A program made the position numbers and the translations under genes. A stretch of 64,000 nucleotides of DNA from Gemmatimonadaceae bacterium (GTDB lineage Bacteria; Gemmatimonadota; Gemmatimonadetes; Gemmatimonadales; Gemmatimonadaceae), in the NCBI GenBank assembly GCA_020846935.1, contig JADLCY010000011.1:248001-312000 (forward strand), in the 5' to 3' direction. Below, one piece after another: positions 9,318 to 17,662 of this stretch (the first letter of the stretch is position 1; each line of letters opens with the position of its first letter). The notes under the pieces are model-generated. The model did not search any database. It saw only the letters and a program-made list of their open reading frames with translations, and had not been told where the DNA came from.

Positions 9318-9896
9318 CTACCGTACCGCCCAGGTGGTCGTGAACTCGCGCGTGCCCCACATGATGCGGAGGTCGCCGCGTGGTGCGCCTTCGGCGCCGG
9401 GAACGAGGGTGATCGACAGCGACTCGACCGGCGTCGCGAGCGTCTTGCCGGTGAGTGGCACGCGAGCGTGATCGCGCTCGGCGACGTATTCGGTGCCCCA
9501 CTGTCCCGTGTTGGTGTTGATGATGAGCTTCCACGGTCCCTGAGCCGACGTTTCCGCGTACAGCGAGTAGAGACCCTTGGGGACCACCGTGCCACCAATG
9601 ACCAGGTCGACGTCGGTCTTGAGCGTCGTCGACGTGTTGGCGCCAAGCCGCCAGATCTTGTTGAGGTCATCGGGGAGCGCGCCCGCCACCGTGCGGCCAC
9701 GGGCGTGCGGCTGCCCGTATTCGATGCGCAATACGTGGGGCGCCGGAGCGGCACCCGTGGCGCCCTGCGGACGCGGCGTCGAGAGGGCAACCTCGACCGT
9801 TGCGCGGGTGCTCGGCGCCGATCTCAGGGTGGACTGGGCACCGACGGCGCCAGCGAAAAAAACGATCGGAGCGAGAATCGCGGCGTGGAGTCTCAC
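9318..9896 (-). CDS. DUF2911 domain-containing secreted protein
   Basis: A 192-residue protein with an N-terminal signal peptide ending near GAVGAQS. The DUF2911 core includes IEYGQPHARGRTV, WRLGANTSTTLKTDVDLVIGG, VPKGLYSLYAE and a C-terminal beta-rich region. The family is common in Bacteroidota and Gemmatimonadota; its function is unknown. The start is a GTG at 9896 without a clear ribosome site. It is first in the carbon block and ends 3 bases before transaldolase, although its predicted export does not obviously fit a glycolytic role. Confidence 0.85.
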   Translation of the reverse strand: MRLHAAILAPIVFFAGAVGAQSTLRSAPSTRATVEVALSTPRPQGATGAAPAPHVLRIEYGQPHARGRTVAGALPDDLNKIWRLGANTSTTLKTDVDLVIGGTVVPKGLYSLYAETSAQGPWKLIINTNTGQWGTEYVAERDHARVPLTGKTLATPVESLSITLVPGAEGAPRGDLRIMWGTREFTTTWAVR

Positions 9897-10195
9897 GGAG
9901 CGGTCCGGAAGGAGTGGACGTGCAGTCGATCACGAAATCTGCCCGGGTGATCGGGAGCCGGGCAACCGCACGTGCACTCGCCTGTGGGATTTGCGCGACC
10001 AGGAGCACCCCGATGGGGCGATCGAATCGGGTTCGGCCGGATTCGTCGCCAGGCAAGACGGACCGGTTGGGCGCGGCGCGCGTATGGTGGAGGGTCGAGT
10101 CCAACTCCGTTCGTTCAGGGCGATTGGCCGCCCGTGGTGTCCGTACCGCAGGGCCGCAGAGTCTGGTGGCTGTTCGATCCTGAATGGAGGTTCCC
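9897..10195. other. Divergent intergenic region
   Basis: About 300 bases between two divergently oriented genes (the DUF2911 gene and the BP74-like lipoprotein gene). It must hold promoters for both directions. I see no convincing sigma-70 boxes, no RNA gene and no repeat in it. Confidence 0.4.
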
Positions 10196-10594
10196 ATGGT
10201 CCGGTTCGCGTTGGCGATTGCCCTCGTCCTCGCAGCGCATGCGTGCAGCGAGAGCACCGCCACCAACCAACCCGGTGCGTTGGCGCGCTTCGAGGTCGAG
10301 GTGTCGGGCGAGAAGTTCGTGGTTGCCGTCGCGACGCAGGCGCAGGCGGAGGCGATGCGCGCGCGCTTGCAGAGCGGCACGCGCGGGGTGGTGATCGGCA
10401 CGCTGGCAGCCGGGCATGGCGGATTCAACGCGCCGTGGGCGTGGCACCTGACGACGCAGAGCGCGACGACGGCGGATCTGGCGATCGAGCTGTGCGACGG
10501 CCGGCCGAGCATGGTGAGCGCCGACCTCGCGTACTGGCTCGGCTCGGTGCGGCAGTTCTGCCCATGGGGCGCCAGGGTGACCCGAGAGCTCTAG
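10196..10594 (+). CDS. BP74-like domain lipoprotein
   Basis: Small exported protein of 132 residues. I chose ATG 10196 (MVRFALAIAL) over ATG 10184 because it opens a clean signal sequence followed by AAHACSES, a probable lipobox cysteine. The rest resembles the BP74 domain first described in Dictyostelium: FEVEVSGEKFVV, then PWAWHLTTQSATTADLAIEL, CDGRPS and a C-terminal FCPWGARVTREL. I assign this from recall of the family pattern. Bacterial members have no established function. It is transcribed divergently from the carbon block and appears monocistronic. Confidence 0.65.
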   Translation: MVRFALAIALVLAAHACSESTATNQPGALARFEVEVSGEKFVVAVATQAQAEAMRARLQSGTRGVVIGTLAAGHGGFNAPWAWHLTTQSATTADLAIELCDGRPSMVSADLAYWLGSVRQFCPWGARVTREL

Positions 10595-10745
10595 CGGCCG
10601 CAGCGCCCGCGCGTCCTGACCGGGCTGGCTGCGTCAAGCCAGCGGTCAAAGCGCGCGATGTGGACGAGTCGGCGAAATGGCCTGTGGGTTGCCCTTTGCC
10701 CGGCCGGCCTTTGATTCTCCGTTCCTCGTCAACGGAGAACCCCGG

Positions 10746-12359
10746 ATGCGACGCAGCATCGTTCGTGCGATGTGCACGGCGGCCCTGATCCCCGCTTTCG
10801 CCCAGGCCCAGGCCCGCCCGGCCGCGGCGCCCCCACCCGACCCGCGACTCGCGAAGCTCAAGGTCGAGGCCCTCGCCAGCGTCGAAAAGCGCGCGAAGAT
10901 GGTGCAGGAAATTGTCGACATGCTCTTCTCCTTTGGCGAACTGGGCATGCAGGAAGTCGAGACGTCGCGGTACCTCACCGGACTGCTCGAACGCAACGGT
11001 TTCCGCATCGAGCGCGGCGTGGCCGGCATGCCCACGGCGTTCACCGCCACCTGGGGGTCGGGCAAGCCGGTGATCTCGCTCGGCTCGGACATCGACGGCA
11101 TTCCGCAGGCGAGCCAGAAGCCCGCCTTCGGGTATCGCGAACCGATGATCACCGGCGCCCCCGGCCATGGCGAGGGACACAACTCCGGGCAGGCCGTGAA
11201 CATCGTGGCCGCGATCGCCGTGAAGGAACTCATGGAGCGCGAAAAGATCCCGGGCACGCTCATGTTGTGGCCCGGCGTCGCCGAGGAGCAGCTCGCCGGC
11301 AAGGCGCACCTGGTGCGCGCCGGCGTGTTCAAGGACGTGGACGTGGCCCTGTTCACGCACGTCGGCAACGACCTCGGCGTCTCCTGGGGACGCGCGCCGA
11401 TGCAGGCGATGGTCTCGGCCGAGTTCCGGTTCAAGGGGCAAACCGCGCACTCCGCGGGCGCACCCTGGCGCGGCAAGTCGGCGCTCGACGCGGTGATGCT
11501 CATGGCGCAGGGCTGGGAGTTCAAGCGCGAACATCTCGAACCGCAGCAACGCTCCCACTACGTCATCAAGGACGGCGGCGACCAGCCCAACGTGGTGCCG
11601 CAGACCGCGAGCATCTGGTTCTACATTCGCGAGCGGGACTACGAGCGCGTGCAGGCCAACTTCGAGGCCGCCAAGCGCATCGCCCGCGGGGCCGCGCTGA
11701 TGACCGACACACAGCTCGACACGGTCATCATGCTCGGCTCGGCCTGGCCTGGTCACTTCAGCAAGCCCATTGCCGAAGCGACCTACGAGAACATCAAGCG
11801 TGTGGGCATGCCGTCCTGGGACGCCAACGACCAGGCCCTGGCCAAAGCGCTGCAGAAGGAGCTTGGGTTCCCGGAAAACGGGCTCCAGAGCACCGTGCGC
11901 ACGCTGTCGCCGCCGCCCCCTCCCGACGTCGTGTTTGGAGGCTCCGACGACATCGGCGACGTGTCGTGGAACGTGCCGACGGTGACGCTCAACTATCCGT
12001 CCAATATTCCCGGTCTTCCCGGACACAACTGGTCCAACACCATCGCGAGGGCCACGCCGATCGCGCACAAGGGAGCGCTGGCCGGGGCCAAGGTGCAGGC
12101 GCTGACGCTGCTCGACCTGATGCTGACCCCGCGAGTCGTGGCCGACGCCTGGACCTACTTCCGGGACGTGCAGACCAGGACGACGAAGTACACCTCGTTC
12201 CTCGGCCCCAACGACGGGCCACCGATCTGGCTCAACGTCGACATCATGGCGCGCTATCGGCCGGAGATGAGGAAGTTCTACTACGACCCCTCGAAGTACT
12301 CCACCTACCTCGAGCAGTTGGGAATCAAGTATCCGACCGTGAAGGCGGTCACGCAGTAG
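10746..12359 (+). CDS. M20 family amidohydrolase, AbgB-like (copy 1)
   Basis: Exported metallopeptidase-like hydrolase of 537 residues; signal peptide ends near AFAQAQA. The start at 10746 follows a GGAG ribosome site. The sequence aligns by eye with the AbgB (p-aminobenzoyl-glutamate hydrolase subunit B) branch of the M20 family: SLGSDIDGIP near residue 115, GHGEGHNSGQ near 141-149, and GVAEEQLAGKAHLV near 178-190. In most M20D enzymes the GCGHN segment has a cysteine metal ligand; here the position is glutamate. Substrate is not deducible. A paralogue of almost the same length lies downstream, with a CBS gene between. Confidence 0.85.
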   Translation: MRRSIVRAMCTAALIPAFAQAQARPAAAPPPDPRLAKLKVEALASVEKRAKMVQEIVDMLFSFGELGMQEVETSRYLTGLLERNGFRIERGVAGMPTAFTATWGSGKPVISLGSDIDGIPQASQKPAFGYREPMITGAPGHGEGHNSGQAVNIVAAIAVKELMEREKIPGTLMLWPGVAEEQLAGKAHLVRAGVFKDVDVALFTHVGNDLGVSWGRAPMQAMVSAEFRFKGQTAHSAGAPWRGKSALDAVMLMAQGWEFKREHLEPQQRSHYVIKDGGDQPNVVPQTASIWFYIRERDYERVQANFEAAKRIARGAALMTDTQLDTVIMLGSAWPGHFSKPIAEATYENIKRVGMPSWDANDQALAKALQKELGFPENGLQSTVRTLSPPPPPDVVFGGSDDIGDVSWNVPTVTLNYPSNIPGLPGHNWSNTIARATPIAHKGALAGAKVQALTLLDLMLTPRVVADAWTYFRDVQTRTTKYTSFLGPNDGPPIWLNVDIMARYRPEMRKFYYDPSKYSTYLEQLGIKYPTVKAVTQ

Positions 12360-12495
12360 GGTCCGGTGCTTCGGCGCGGCGTCGGCAGTGGTTCGCCCGA
12401 CGTCGTGCCGGCACGGAGGTTTTGCGATTCCGGTCCCAGCACTTCAGTGACGCGGATTGCTGCCGAAGCTCCTTGCAGCACCCGAGGAGCCGAAC

Positions 12496-12924
12496 ATGCT
12501 GGTCCGAGACGCCATGACGCGGAGAGGACATACCATCCGCAACGACAAGAAGCTGGCTGCCGCACGCGCCATCATGGAGTGGGCCAGTGTGGCTCACTTG
12601 CCCGTGGTCGATGCGCAGGGCGCCCTGGTGGGCGTGATTACGCACGACACATTGCGCGCGGCAACCCCGGCGGCCATCGATGCCACCATCCCCCGCGCCG
12701 AGAGCGATCGCACGCTCGCGGTCACGCCGGTGTCCAACGCGATCGTGTCGGATGTGCCGAGCGTGAGTGCAGACGCGGCGGCGTGGCAGGCCGCCGAGCT
12801 GATGCAGCAGCACCGGGTCACGTTCCTCACGGTGGTCGATGGAACGCGGGTCGCAGGTGTCGTCACGGCCAGCGATCTGGTCGCGATGATCGAGCGTACG
12901 CCGAACCTGCGCCTCAGCGCCTGA
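12496..12924 (+). CDS. CBS-domain pair protein
   Basis: A 142-residue protein consisting of two CBS motifs (about residues 1-58 and 70-135), the kind that forms a Bateman module binding adenine nucleotides. Landmarks are MLVRDAMTRRG, HLPVVDAQGALVGVITHD and FLTVVDGTRVAGVVTASDL. ATG 12496 is preferred over an upstream ATG at 12457 because it follows a GAGGAG ribosome site. There is no effector domain, so it may act through a partner. It separates the two amidohydrolase paralogues and has no signal peptide, unlike them. Confidence 0.88.
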   Translation: MLVRDAMTRRGHTIRNDKKLAAARAIMEWASVAHLPVVDAQGALVGVITHDTLRAATPAAIDATIPRAESDRTLAVTPVSNAIVSDVPSVSADAAAWQAAELMQQHRVTFLTVVDGTRVAGVVTASDLVAMIERTPNLRLSA

Positions 12925-13081
12925 GCTGACGGCGCCTCGCTGGGTCGTTCAGGCTCGGTCGGTCCACCGACCGGCAGCGACTCACGGTCCAGGCGTTGAT
13001 TGAACCAACGCTATGGGCGCCACGGCTTGCCGAGGCCGTGCACCGACCGCATCGTTCGCGGTCCCCAGCCCAATCGAGACC

Positions 13082-14692
13082 ATGCTCCGTGCCCCCAGGC
13101 GCGCCGCGCTCGCGCTTGCCGTCGTCCTCGCTGCCCCGTCGCTGACCGCGCAGGGCACCGCCACCACCCAGGCCCGACTCGACCGGCTCAAGGCCGAGGC
13201 CGTCCAGAAGATCGACGCGCGAGCGAAGCTCGTGCAGGAGATCATCGATCACGTCTTTTCGTTCGGCGAACTCGGCATGCAGGAGTTCGAGACCAGCAAG
13301 TACCTGACGGGGCTGCTGGAGCAGAACGGTTTCAAGGTTGATCGGGGCGTGGCGGGCATGCCCACCGCGTTCGTTGCCACCTGGGGTTCCGGGAAGCCGG
13401 TGATTGCCCTGGGATCGGACATCGACGGCATCCCGCAGTCCAACCAGAAGCCGGCCTACGGATACTTCGAGGCGCTCGTTCCGGGCGCGCCTGGCCATGG
13501 CGAGGGTCACAACTCCGGGCAGGCCGTCAACATCGCGGCCGCGCTCGTGGTGAAGGAGATCATGGAGCGCGAGAAGATTCCGGGCACGCTCAAGCTCTGG
13601 CCGGGCGTCGCGGAGGAGCAGGTGGCCGGCAAGGCACATCTGGTGCGCGCGGGCGTGTTCAAGGACGTGGATGTGGCCCTGTTCACGCACGTCGGCAACA
13701 ACCTCGGGGTGTCGTGGGGTCAGTCGGGCTCGACCGCGCTCGTCACCGCGCTCTTCAAGTTCAAGGGCCAGACGGCGCATTCGGCCGGGGCGCCGTGGCG
13801 CGGCAAGTCGGCGCTGGACGCCGTGATGCTGATGGGCCAGGGCTGGGAGTACAAGCGCGAGCACCTCGAACCGGCACAGCGTTCGCACTACGTGATCAAG
13901 GACGGCGGTGATCAGCCCAACGTGGTGCCGCAGACGGCGAGTATCTGGTTCTATATTCGCGAGCGCGACTATGATCGCGTGCAGGCCAACTTCGAAGCCG
14001 CCAAGCGGATCGCGCGCGGCGCGGCGATGATGACCGACACGCAGCTCGACACGGTCATGATCCTCGGCTCGGCGTGGAGCGGGCACTTCAACAAGGCGAT
14101 CGCTCAGGCGACGTTCGACAACATCAAGAAAGTCGGGCTCCCGTCGTGGGACCAGAACGACATCGCCCTGGCCAAGGGCATCCAGCGCGAGCTGAAAGTG
14201 AACGAGCGCGGCCTTGAGACGACGATCGATTCCCTGGGCGGACCGGTGGATCCGGCGCGGTCGATGGGTGGCGGTTCGGATGACATCGGCGACGTGTCGT
14301 GGAACGTACCGACGGTCACGCTGCGGTATCCGTCGAACATCCCGGGACTGCCTGGGCACAACTGGGCGAACGGCATCTCGATGGCCACGCCTATCGCCCA
14401 CAAGGGGGGCGTAGCCGGCGCCAAGGTCCAGGCGATGACGCTGCTCGACATTCTGCTCACGCCCAAGCTGGTCGCCGACGCGTGGGCCTACTTCAACGAC
14501 GTCCAGACGAAGACGACGAAGTACAAGTCGTTCCTGGGGCCCAACGACGGACCGCCGACGTGGCTGAACGAGGACATCATGGCGAAGTACCGCCCGCTGA
14601 TGAAGCCGTACTACTACGACGCCACGAAGTTCAAGAGCTACCTGGAACAGCTGGGCATCAAGTACCCGACGGTGAAGCCTATCGCGCAGTAG
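13082..14692 (+). CDS. M20 family amidohydrolase, AbgB-like (copy 2)
   Basis: Exported paralogue of the gene at 10746, 536 residues, with most residues matching copy 1 along the full length. The start is set at ATG 13082, which opens a clear signal peptide ending near PSLTAQG. The same metal-site blocks are present (ALGSDIDGIP, GHGEGHNSGQ, GVAEEQVAGKAHLV), again with glutamate where cysteine is usual. Differences cluster in the lid region (QSGSTALVTALFKF against RAPMQAMVSAEFRF) and before DDIGDVSWNVPTV, which may set substrate choice. A strong hairpin follows the stop. Confidence 0.85.
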   Translation: MLRAPRRAALALAVVLAAPSLTAQGTATTQARLDRLKAEAVQKIDARAKLVQEIIDHVFSFGELGMQEFETSKYLTGLLEQNGFKVDRGVAGMPTAFVATWGSGKPVIALGSDIDGIPQSNQKPAYGYFEALVPGAPGHGEGHNSGQAVNIAAALVVKEIMEREKIPGTLKLWPGVAEEQVAGKAHLVRAGVFKDVDVALFTHVGNNLGVSWGQSGSTALVTALFKFKGQTAHSAGAPWRGKSALDAVMLMGQGWEYKREHLEPAQRSHYVIKDGGDQPNVVPQTASIWFYIRERDYDRVQANFEAAKRIARGAAMMTDTQLDTVMILGSAWSGHFNKAIAQATFDNIKKVGLPSWDQNDIALAKGIQRELKVNERGLETTIDSLGGPVDPARSMGGGSDDIGDVSWNVPTVTLRYPSNIPGLPGHNWANGISMATPIAHKGGVAGAKVQAMTLLDILLTPKLVADAWAYFNDVQTKTTKYKSFLGPNDGPPTWLNEDIMAKYRPLMKPYYYDATKFKSYLEQLGIKYPTVKPIAQ

Positions 14693-14709
14693 AGGACGAC
14701 GCGGAGGGT

Positions 14710-14741
14710 GAGGCGCGCGGCCGCACACTGCCGCGCGCCTC
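14710..14741 (+). terminator. Terminator after the second amidohydrolase
   Basis: Perfect 12-bp stem (GAGGCGCGCGGC with GCCGCGCGCCTC) and 8-base loop, 18 bases after the CDS, followed by the T-containing GTCGTTGTCG. A good candidate for rho-independent termination in a high-GC genome. Confidence 0.7.
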
Positions 14742-14889
14742 GTCGTTGTCGGATCCCGCGATGCGAGTCTACCGTGCCGCGGTGGTGCCCGCGCTCGATC
14801 GGGTCGTGAGCACGACGACCGACATGGAGGGGGACGCCGCCGCAGAGCGCCTGCGTGCATCCGGCGGCGCGGAGGCGTAGCGTTCCTCC

Positions 14890-15888
14890 ATGCCGCTGCT
14901 TCGCCTTTCCCGACTCGATGCCTCGCTGCGGGCGACGGTCATTTCGAGGACGCCCCTTCGCTACCGCGAGGGGGCGGACGCGCGGCTCGATCGACCGCCG
15001 CACGTGCGGGCCGCGTCGAGCCTGACATGGATCGGCGACCGCGTCGCGCTGGTCCAGGACGATGCAAACTTTCTCGCGCTCATCGATCCTGTCTCTGGCG
15101 TCGTTGAGAGCGTCACCCTGCCGGTTGGCCGTGGCGGCGTGCGTGTGTTTGACGACGCACGCGGGAACAAGCGCGACAAGTTCGACTTCGAGGCGTGTTG
15201 CACGTTGCGAGACGCGGATGGTCCGGTCGTGCTGGCGTTCGGGTCGGGGTCCCTGCCGGCCCGGCGCCGCGTGCTTGTTGTCGATCGTTGGGGGGCCACG
15301 GAGCCGCGCGTGACGGTGGTCGACGCAACGGCCCTGTACCTGTGCCTCGAAGCCGAACGTGACTTCTCCGGCAGCGAGATGAACATCGAGGGCGCGCTGG
15401 CACTCGATGACGTGGTGCGCCTCTATGCGCGCGGCAACGGCGCGGCTCGCGACGGTCGTGTGCCGGTGGACGCCACGGCGGATCTCGATGTCCGCGCACT
15501 GCTGGCCTGGCTGCGCGACTCCCGCGCCACGCCACCGCCGCCTTTCGGCATCGTGCAGTTTGACCTTGGAGAGATCGGAGACGTGCGCCTGGGGTTCACC
15601 GACGCGACGCGGCGAGGCGCCGCCACCCTGTTCAGCGCAGCCGCCGAAACCTCGGCGGACGCCGTCGGCGATGGTGAGGTCGCGGGATCGGTAGTCGGGG
15701 TAATCCCCGCCGACGGCCACCTACGGCATGCCCTGCTGTGCGACCGTGATGGCCAACGGCTCACCGACAAGGTTGAGGGAATCGTCGCCGTACCCGCGCA
15801 ACGCGACATGGTCTATGCCGTCATCGATCCGGACGACCACCGCCGGCCCTCGGAGTTCTGCGAGGTGCGCCTGGAGGGGAACTGGTAG
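14890..15888 (+). CDS. Conserved hypothetical protein, beta-propeller-like
   Basis: Cytoplasmic-looking protein of 332 residues without signal peptide or membrane segment. It has recurring beta-strand patterns typical of propellers (SSLTWIGDRVALVQDDANFL, LIDPVSGVVESVTL, VVLAFGSGSLPARR, MNIEGALALDDVVRLYARGN). The layout resembles the DUF6929 group of bacterial proteins, but I hold that assignment loosely. The start ATG has a GGAGG about 16 bases upstream, rather far. No enzyme motif is visible. It converges with the adhesin-E-like gene, with only 13 bases between. Confidence 0.65.
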   Translation: MPLLRLSRLDASLRATVISRTPLRYREGADARLDRPPHVRAASSLTWIGDRVALVQDDANFLALIDPVSGVVESVTLPVGRGGVRVFDDARGNKRDKFDFEACCTLRDADGPVVLAFGSGSLPARRRVLVVDRWGATEPRVTVVDATALYLCLEAERDFSGSEMNIEGALALDDVVRLYARGNGAARDGRVPVDATADLDVRALLAWLRDSRATPPPPFGIVQFDLGEIGDVRLGFTDATRRGAATLFSAAAETSADAVGDGEVAGSVVGVIPADGHLRHALLCDRDGQRLTDKVEGIVAVPAQRDMVYAVIDPDDHRRPSEFCEVRLEGNW

Positions 15889-15901
15889 CCGGTATGCGCA
15901 G

Positions 15902-16288
15902 CTACTTCTTGCAGAAGTGCTTGAACGCCACGTCGCCAAAGCTGCCCGCGAGCGTCGGGCCGTAGCCCGGGATCTGGTTCACCTTGTGCGTATAGATCCT
16001 GTTCGCCTTTTCGTCGTGGTAGATCCAGCTCTCCTTCACGGCAAACGACGCGGCGCTGCAGTTGAACATCGCGATGGCCTTTGAGGCCGTCACGTCGCCC
16101 TTCCCCGGGATCGCCACTGGCTTGGCGTAAACGACCCGCACCGTGGCCGTGATGATGCCATCCTTTGCCGTCTTCACGGTGCGCGCCTCGATGAACACGG
16201 GATTGCCCGTGCTCGTGAGGCCGACCTGCTGCCAGCGTCCCTGCACCGCGCCGACCAGGACGAGCGCCGCCATGAGCGAGGACCTCAT
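15902..16288 (-). CDS. Secreted surface-adhesin-E-like protein
   Basis: Protein of 128 residues with a short signal sequence (MRSSLMAALVLVGAVQG). The body resembles the surface-adhesin protein E domain seen in many proteobacterial small secreted proteins: WQQVGLTSTGNPVFIEARTV, a central FNCSAASFAVKESW block, and a C-terminal FKHFCKK with a second cysteine. Its ATG overlaps the stop of the upstream FAD oxidoreductase gene (ATGA at 16285-16288), so translation is coupled. Whether it binds host or abiotic surfaces is unknown; the coupling suggests it serves the exported redox module. Confidence 0.7.
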   Translation of the reverse strand: MRSSLMAALVLVGAVQGRWQQVGLTSTGNPVFIEARTVKTAKDGIITATVRVVYAKPVAIPGKGDVTASKAIAMFNCSAASFAVKESWIYHDEKANRIYTHKVNQIPGYGPTLAGSFGDVAFKHFCKK

Positions 16289-17655
16289 GCGTCGAAGTTC
16301 TCCTCCTGGTAGTTGTTGCTCCCGGGCGGGCGGCGCGCGCCCTGCTGCGCCGCTGCCTCCGCCTTCGCGGCCTCTTCTTCGTACGTGGTCGTCGGCACGC
16401 GGAAGGCTTCGGTCAATGCGGGATCGGTCGGCTTGCCGAGCACCCGACGCGCGGTGTATTCGCCAAACACCGGGCCCTGCTTGAACGCCTCGGCGTTGCC
16501 GCCGCCAGCGATCCACACGTTCGAAAAATCGGGGTGCTTGTCGATGATGAAGTTGCGGGAGACTGTCGTCTCGTAGTGACAGGCGCGCTGCTCGTTGATC
16601 GGCATGTCCTTGAGCAGCGGAAAGCGTTCGGCCAGGAAGGTGCGTAGGCGGGCGACGTTAGGCGCGCCCACCATGCGCTCGCTCGTATCCGGATCGCCCG
16701 CCTGACCGCCACCGATACGCGTACGGAACCCGTGGTTGTCCACGGCGAGCGCCGCCCACCCGGTGATGCCGGGAAAGTTGTGGCTCGGCATGTCGGGCGC
16801 CTGGAATCGCTTGTCGCCGATCGGCGTCGCCATGTAGAACACGTTGCCCATCGGGGATCGCATGCGGGGCCCCAGCAGGTTGGCGAACACCTTGGGGAGC
16901 CACGGCCCGCAGGCAAAGACGTATTGTCCACCGCGGATCGACGAGCCATCCGAGGTGAGCAGCTGGTCGATCTGGCCCGTGCCGCGCATCAACGTGCTGA
17001 TGCGGTCGATGCGGAGCGTGCCTCCGTGCTTCTGAAACCAGGAGGCGACGAGTTCGCACGAGCGTCGCGCCCGCACGACCCCGGCCTGTGGCTCGTAGAT
17101 GATCGCGTTGATCCCCTGCAGGTCGAACACCGGCCAGCGATACCGGGCCTCGTCGACGGTGAGGGTCTCGTGGCCGATGCCGTTCTTCACCCACCACTCG
17201 CGCGTCTGCGTGAGGAACGGCTCCCACTGCGCGCGCGTGATGAGGTCACCCGTGGTGAAGTAGACCCGCGCGCCCAATTCCTTCCAGAAGATCTCGTCCC
17301 ACTCGCGCCAGCGCGTAATCGCGGTGTTGGCCCACAGCATCCATTGCTCGCCGTTCGGCCGGTCGCCGTAGGACGTGCGCACGCCGCGGGTGACGTCGCC
17401 GGACGTCGAACGGGAATTGCCAGGGCCGTACGCATCGACGAGGAGCACCTTCGCTCCCATCGCGTTCAGGTGCAGCGCGGTCCAGCCGCCGATAGCGCCC
17501 GCGCCGATCACCACGACATCCGGCAATCCCTTCTGGAGCGCCGGCGCCACGCCGGACGACGGAACGATCGTCGCACCCAGCGATCCCGTGCCGGTGAGCA
17601 GGAGACCGGTCTGGGCTCCCGCCTGCTTGATGAAGTCGCGGCGGTCGATGCTCAC
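16285..17655 (-). CDS. Tat-exported FAD-dependent oxidoreductase (DAO family)
   Basis: Amine- or amino-acid-oxidising flavoprotein of 456 residues. The N-terminus MSIDRRDFIKQAG is a twin-arginine-like export signal, followed by the FAD-binding VVVIGAGAIGGWTALHL (about residues 47-63) and VLLVDAYGPGNSRSTSG. The C-terminal half has FIIDKHPDFSNVWIAGGGNA, typical of DAO/sarcosine-oxidase relatives. A cytochrome c gene 7 bases upstream suggests the enzyme passes electrons to haem rather than oxygen, acting as a periplasmic dehydrogenase. Substrate cannot be deduced. Confidence 0.88.
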   Translation of the reverse strand: MSIDRRDFIKQAGAQTGLLLTGTGSLGATIVPSSGVAPALQKGLPDVVVIGAGAIGGWTALHLNAMGAKVLLVDAYGPGNSRSTSGDVTRGVRTSYGDRPNGEQWMLWANTAITRWREWDEIFWKELGARVYFTTGDLITRAQWEPFLTQTREWWVKNGIGHETLTVDEARYRWPVFDLQGINAIIYEPQAGVVRARRSCELVASWFQKHGGTLRIDRISTLMRGTGQIDQLLTSDGSSIRGGQYVFACGPWLPKVFANLLGPRMRSPMGNVFYMATPIGDKRFQAPDMPSHNFPGITGWAALAVDNHGFRTRIGGGQAGDPDTSERMVGAPNVARLRTFLAERFPLLKDMPINEQRACHYETTVSRNFIIDKHPDFSNVWIAGGGNAEAFKQGPVFGEYTARRVLGKPTDPALTEAFRVPTTTYEEEAAKAEAAAQQGARRPPGSNNYQEENFDA

Positions 17656-17662
17656 CGGAGGA

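Noticed and set aside
10425-14860. Two long minus-strand frames (547 and 648 codons) opposite the amidohydrolases
   Set aside because: They resemble each other only because the paralogous coding strands do; composition is typical of antisense frames with GC-rich third positions.
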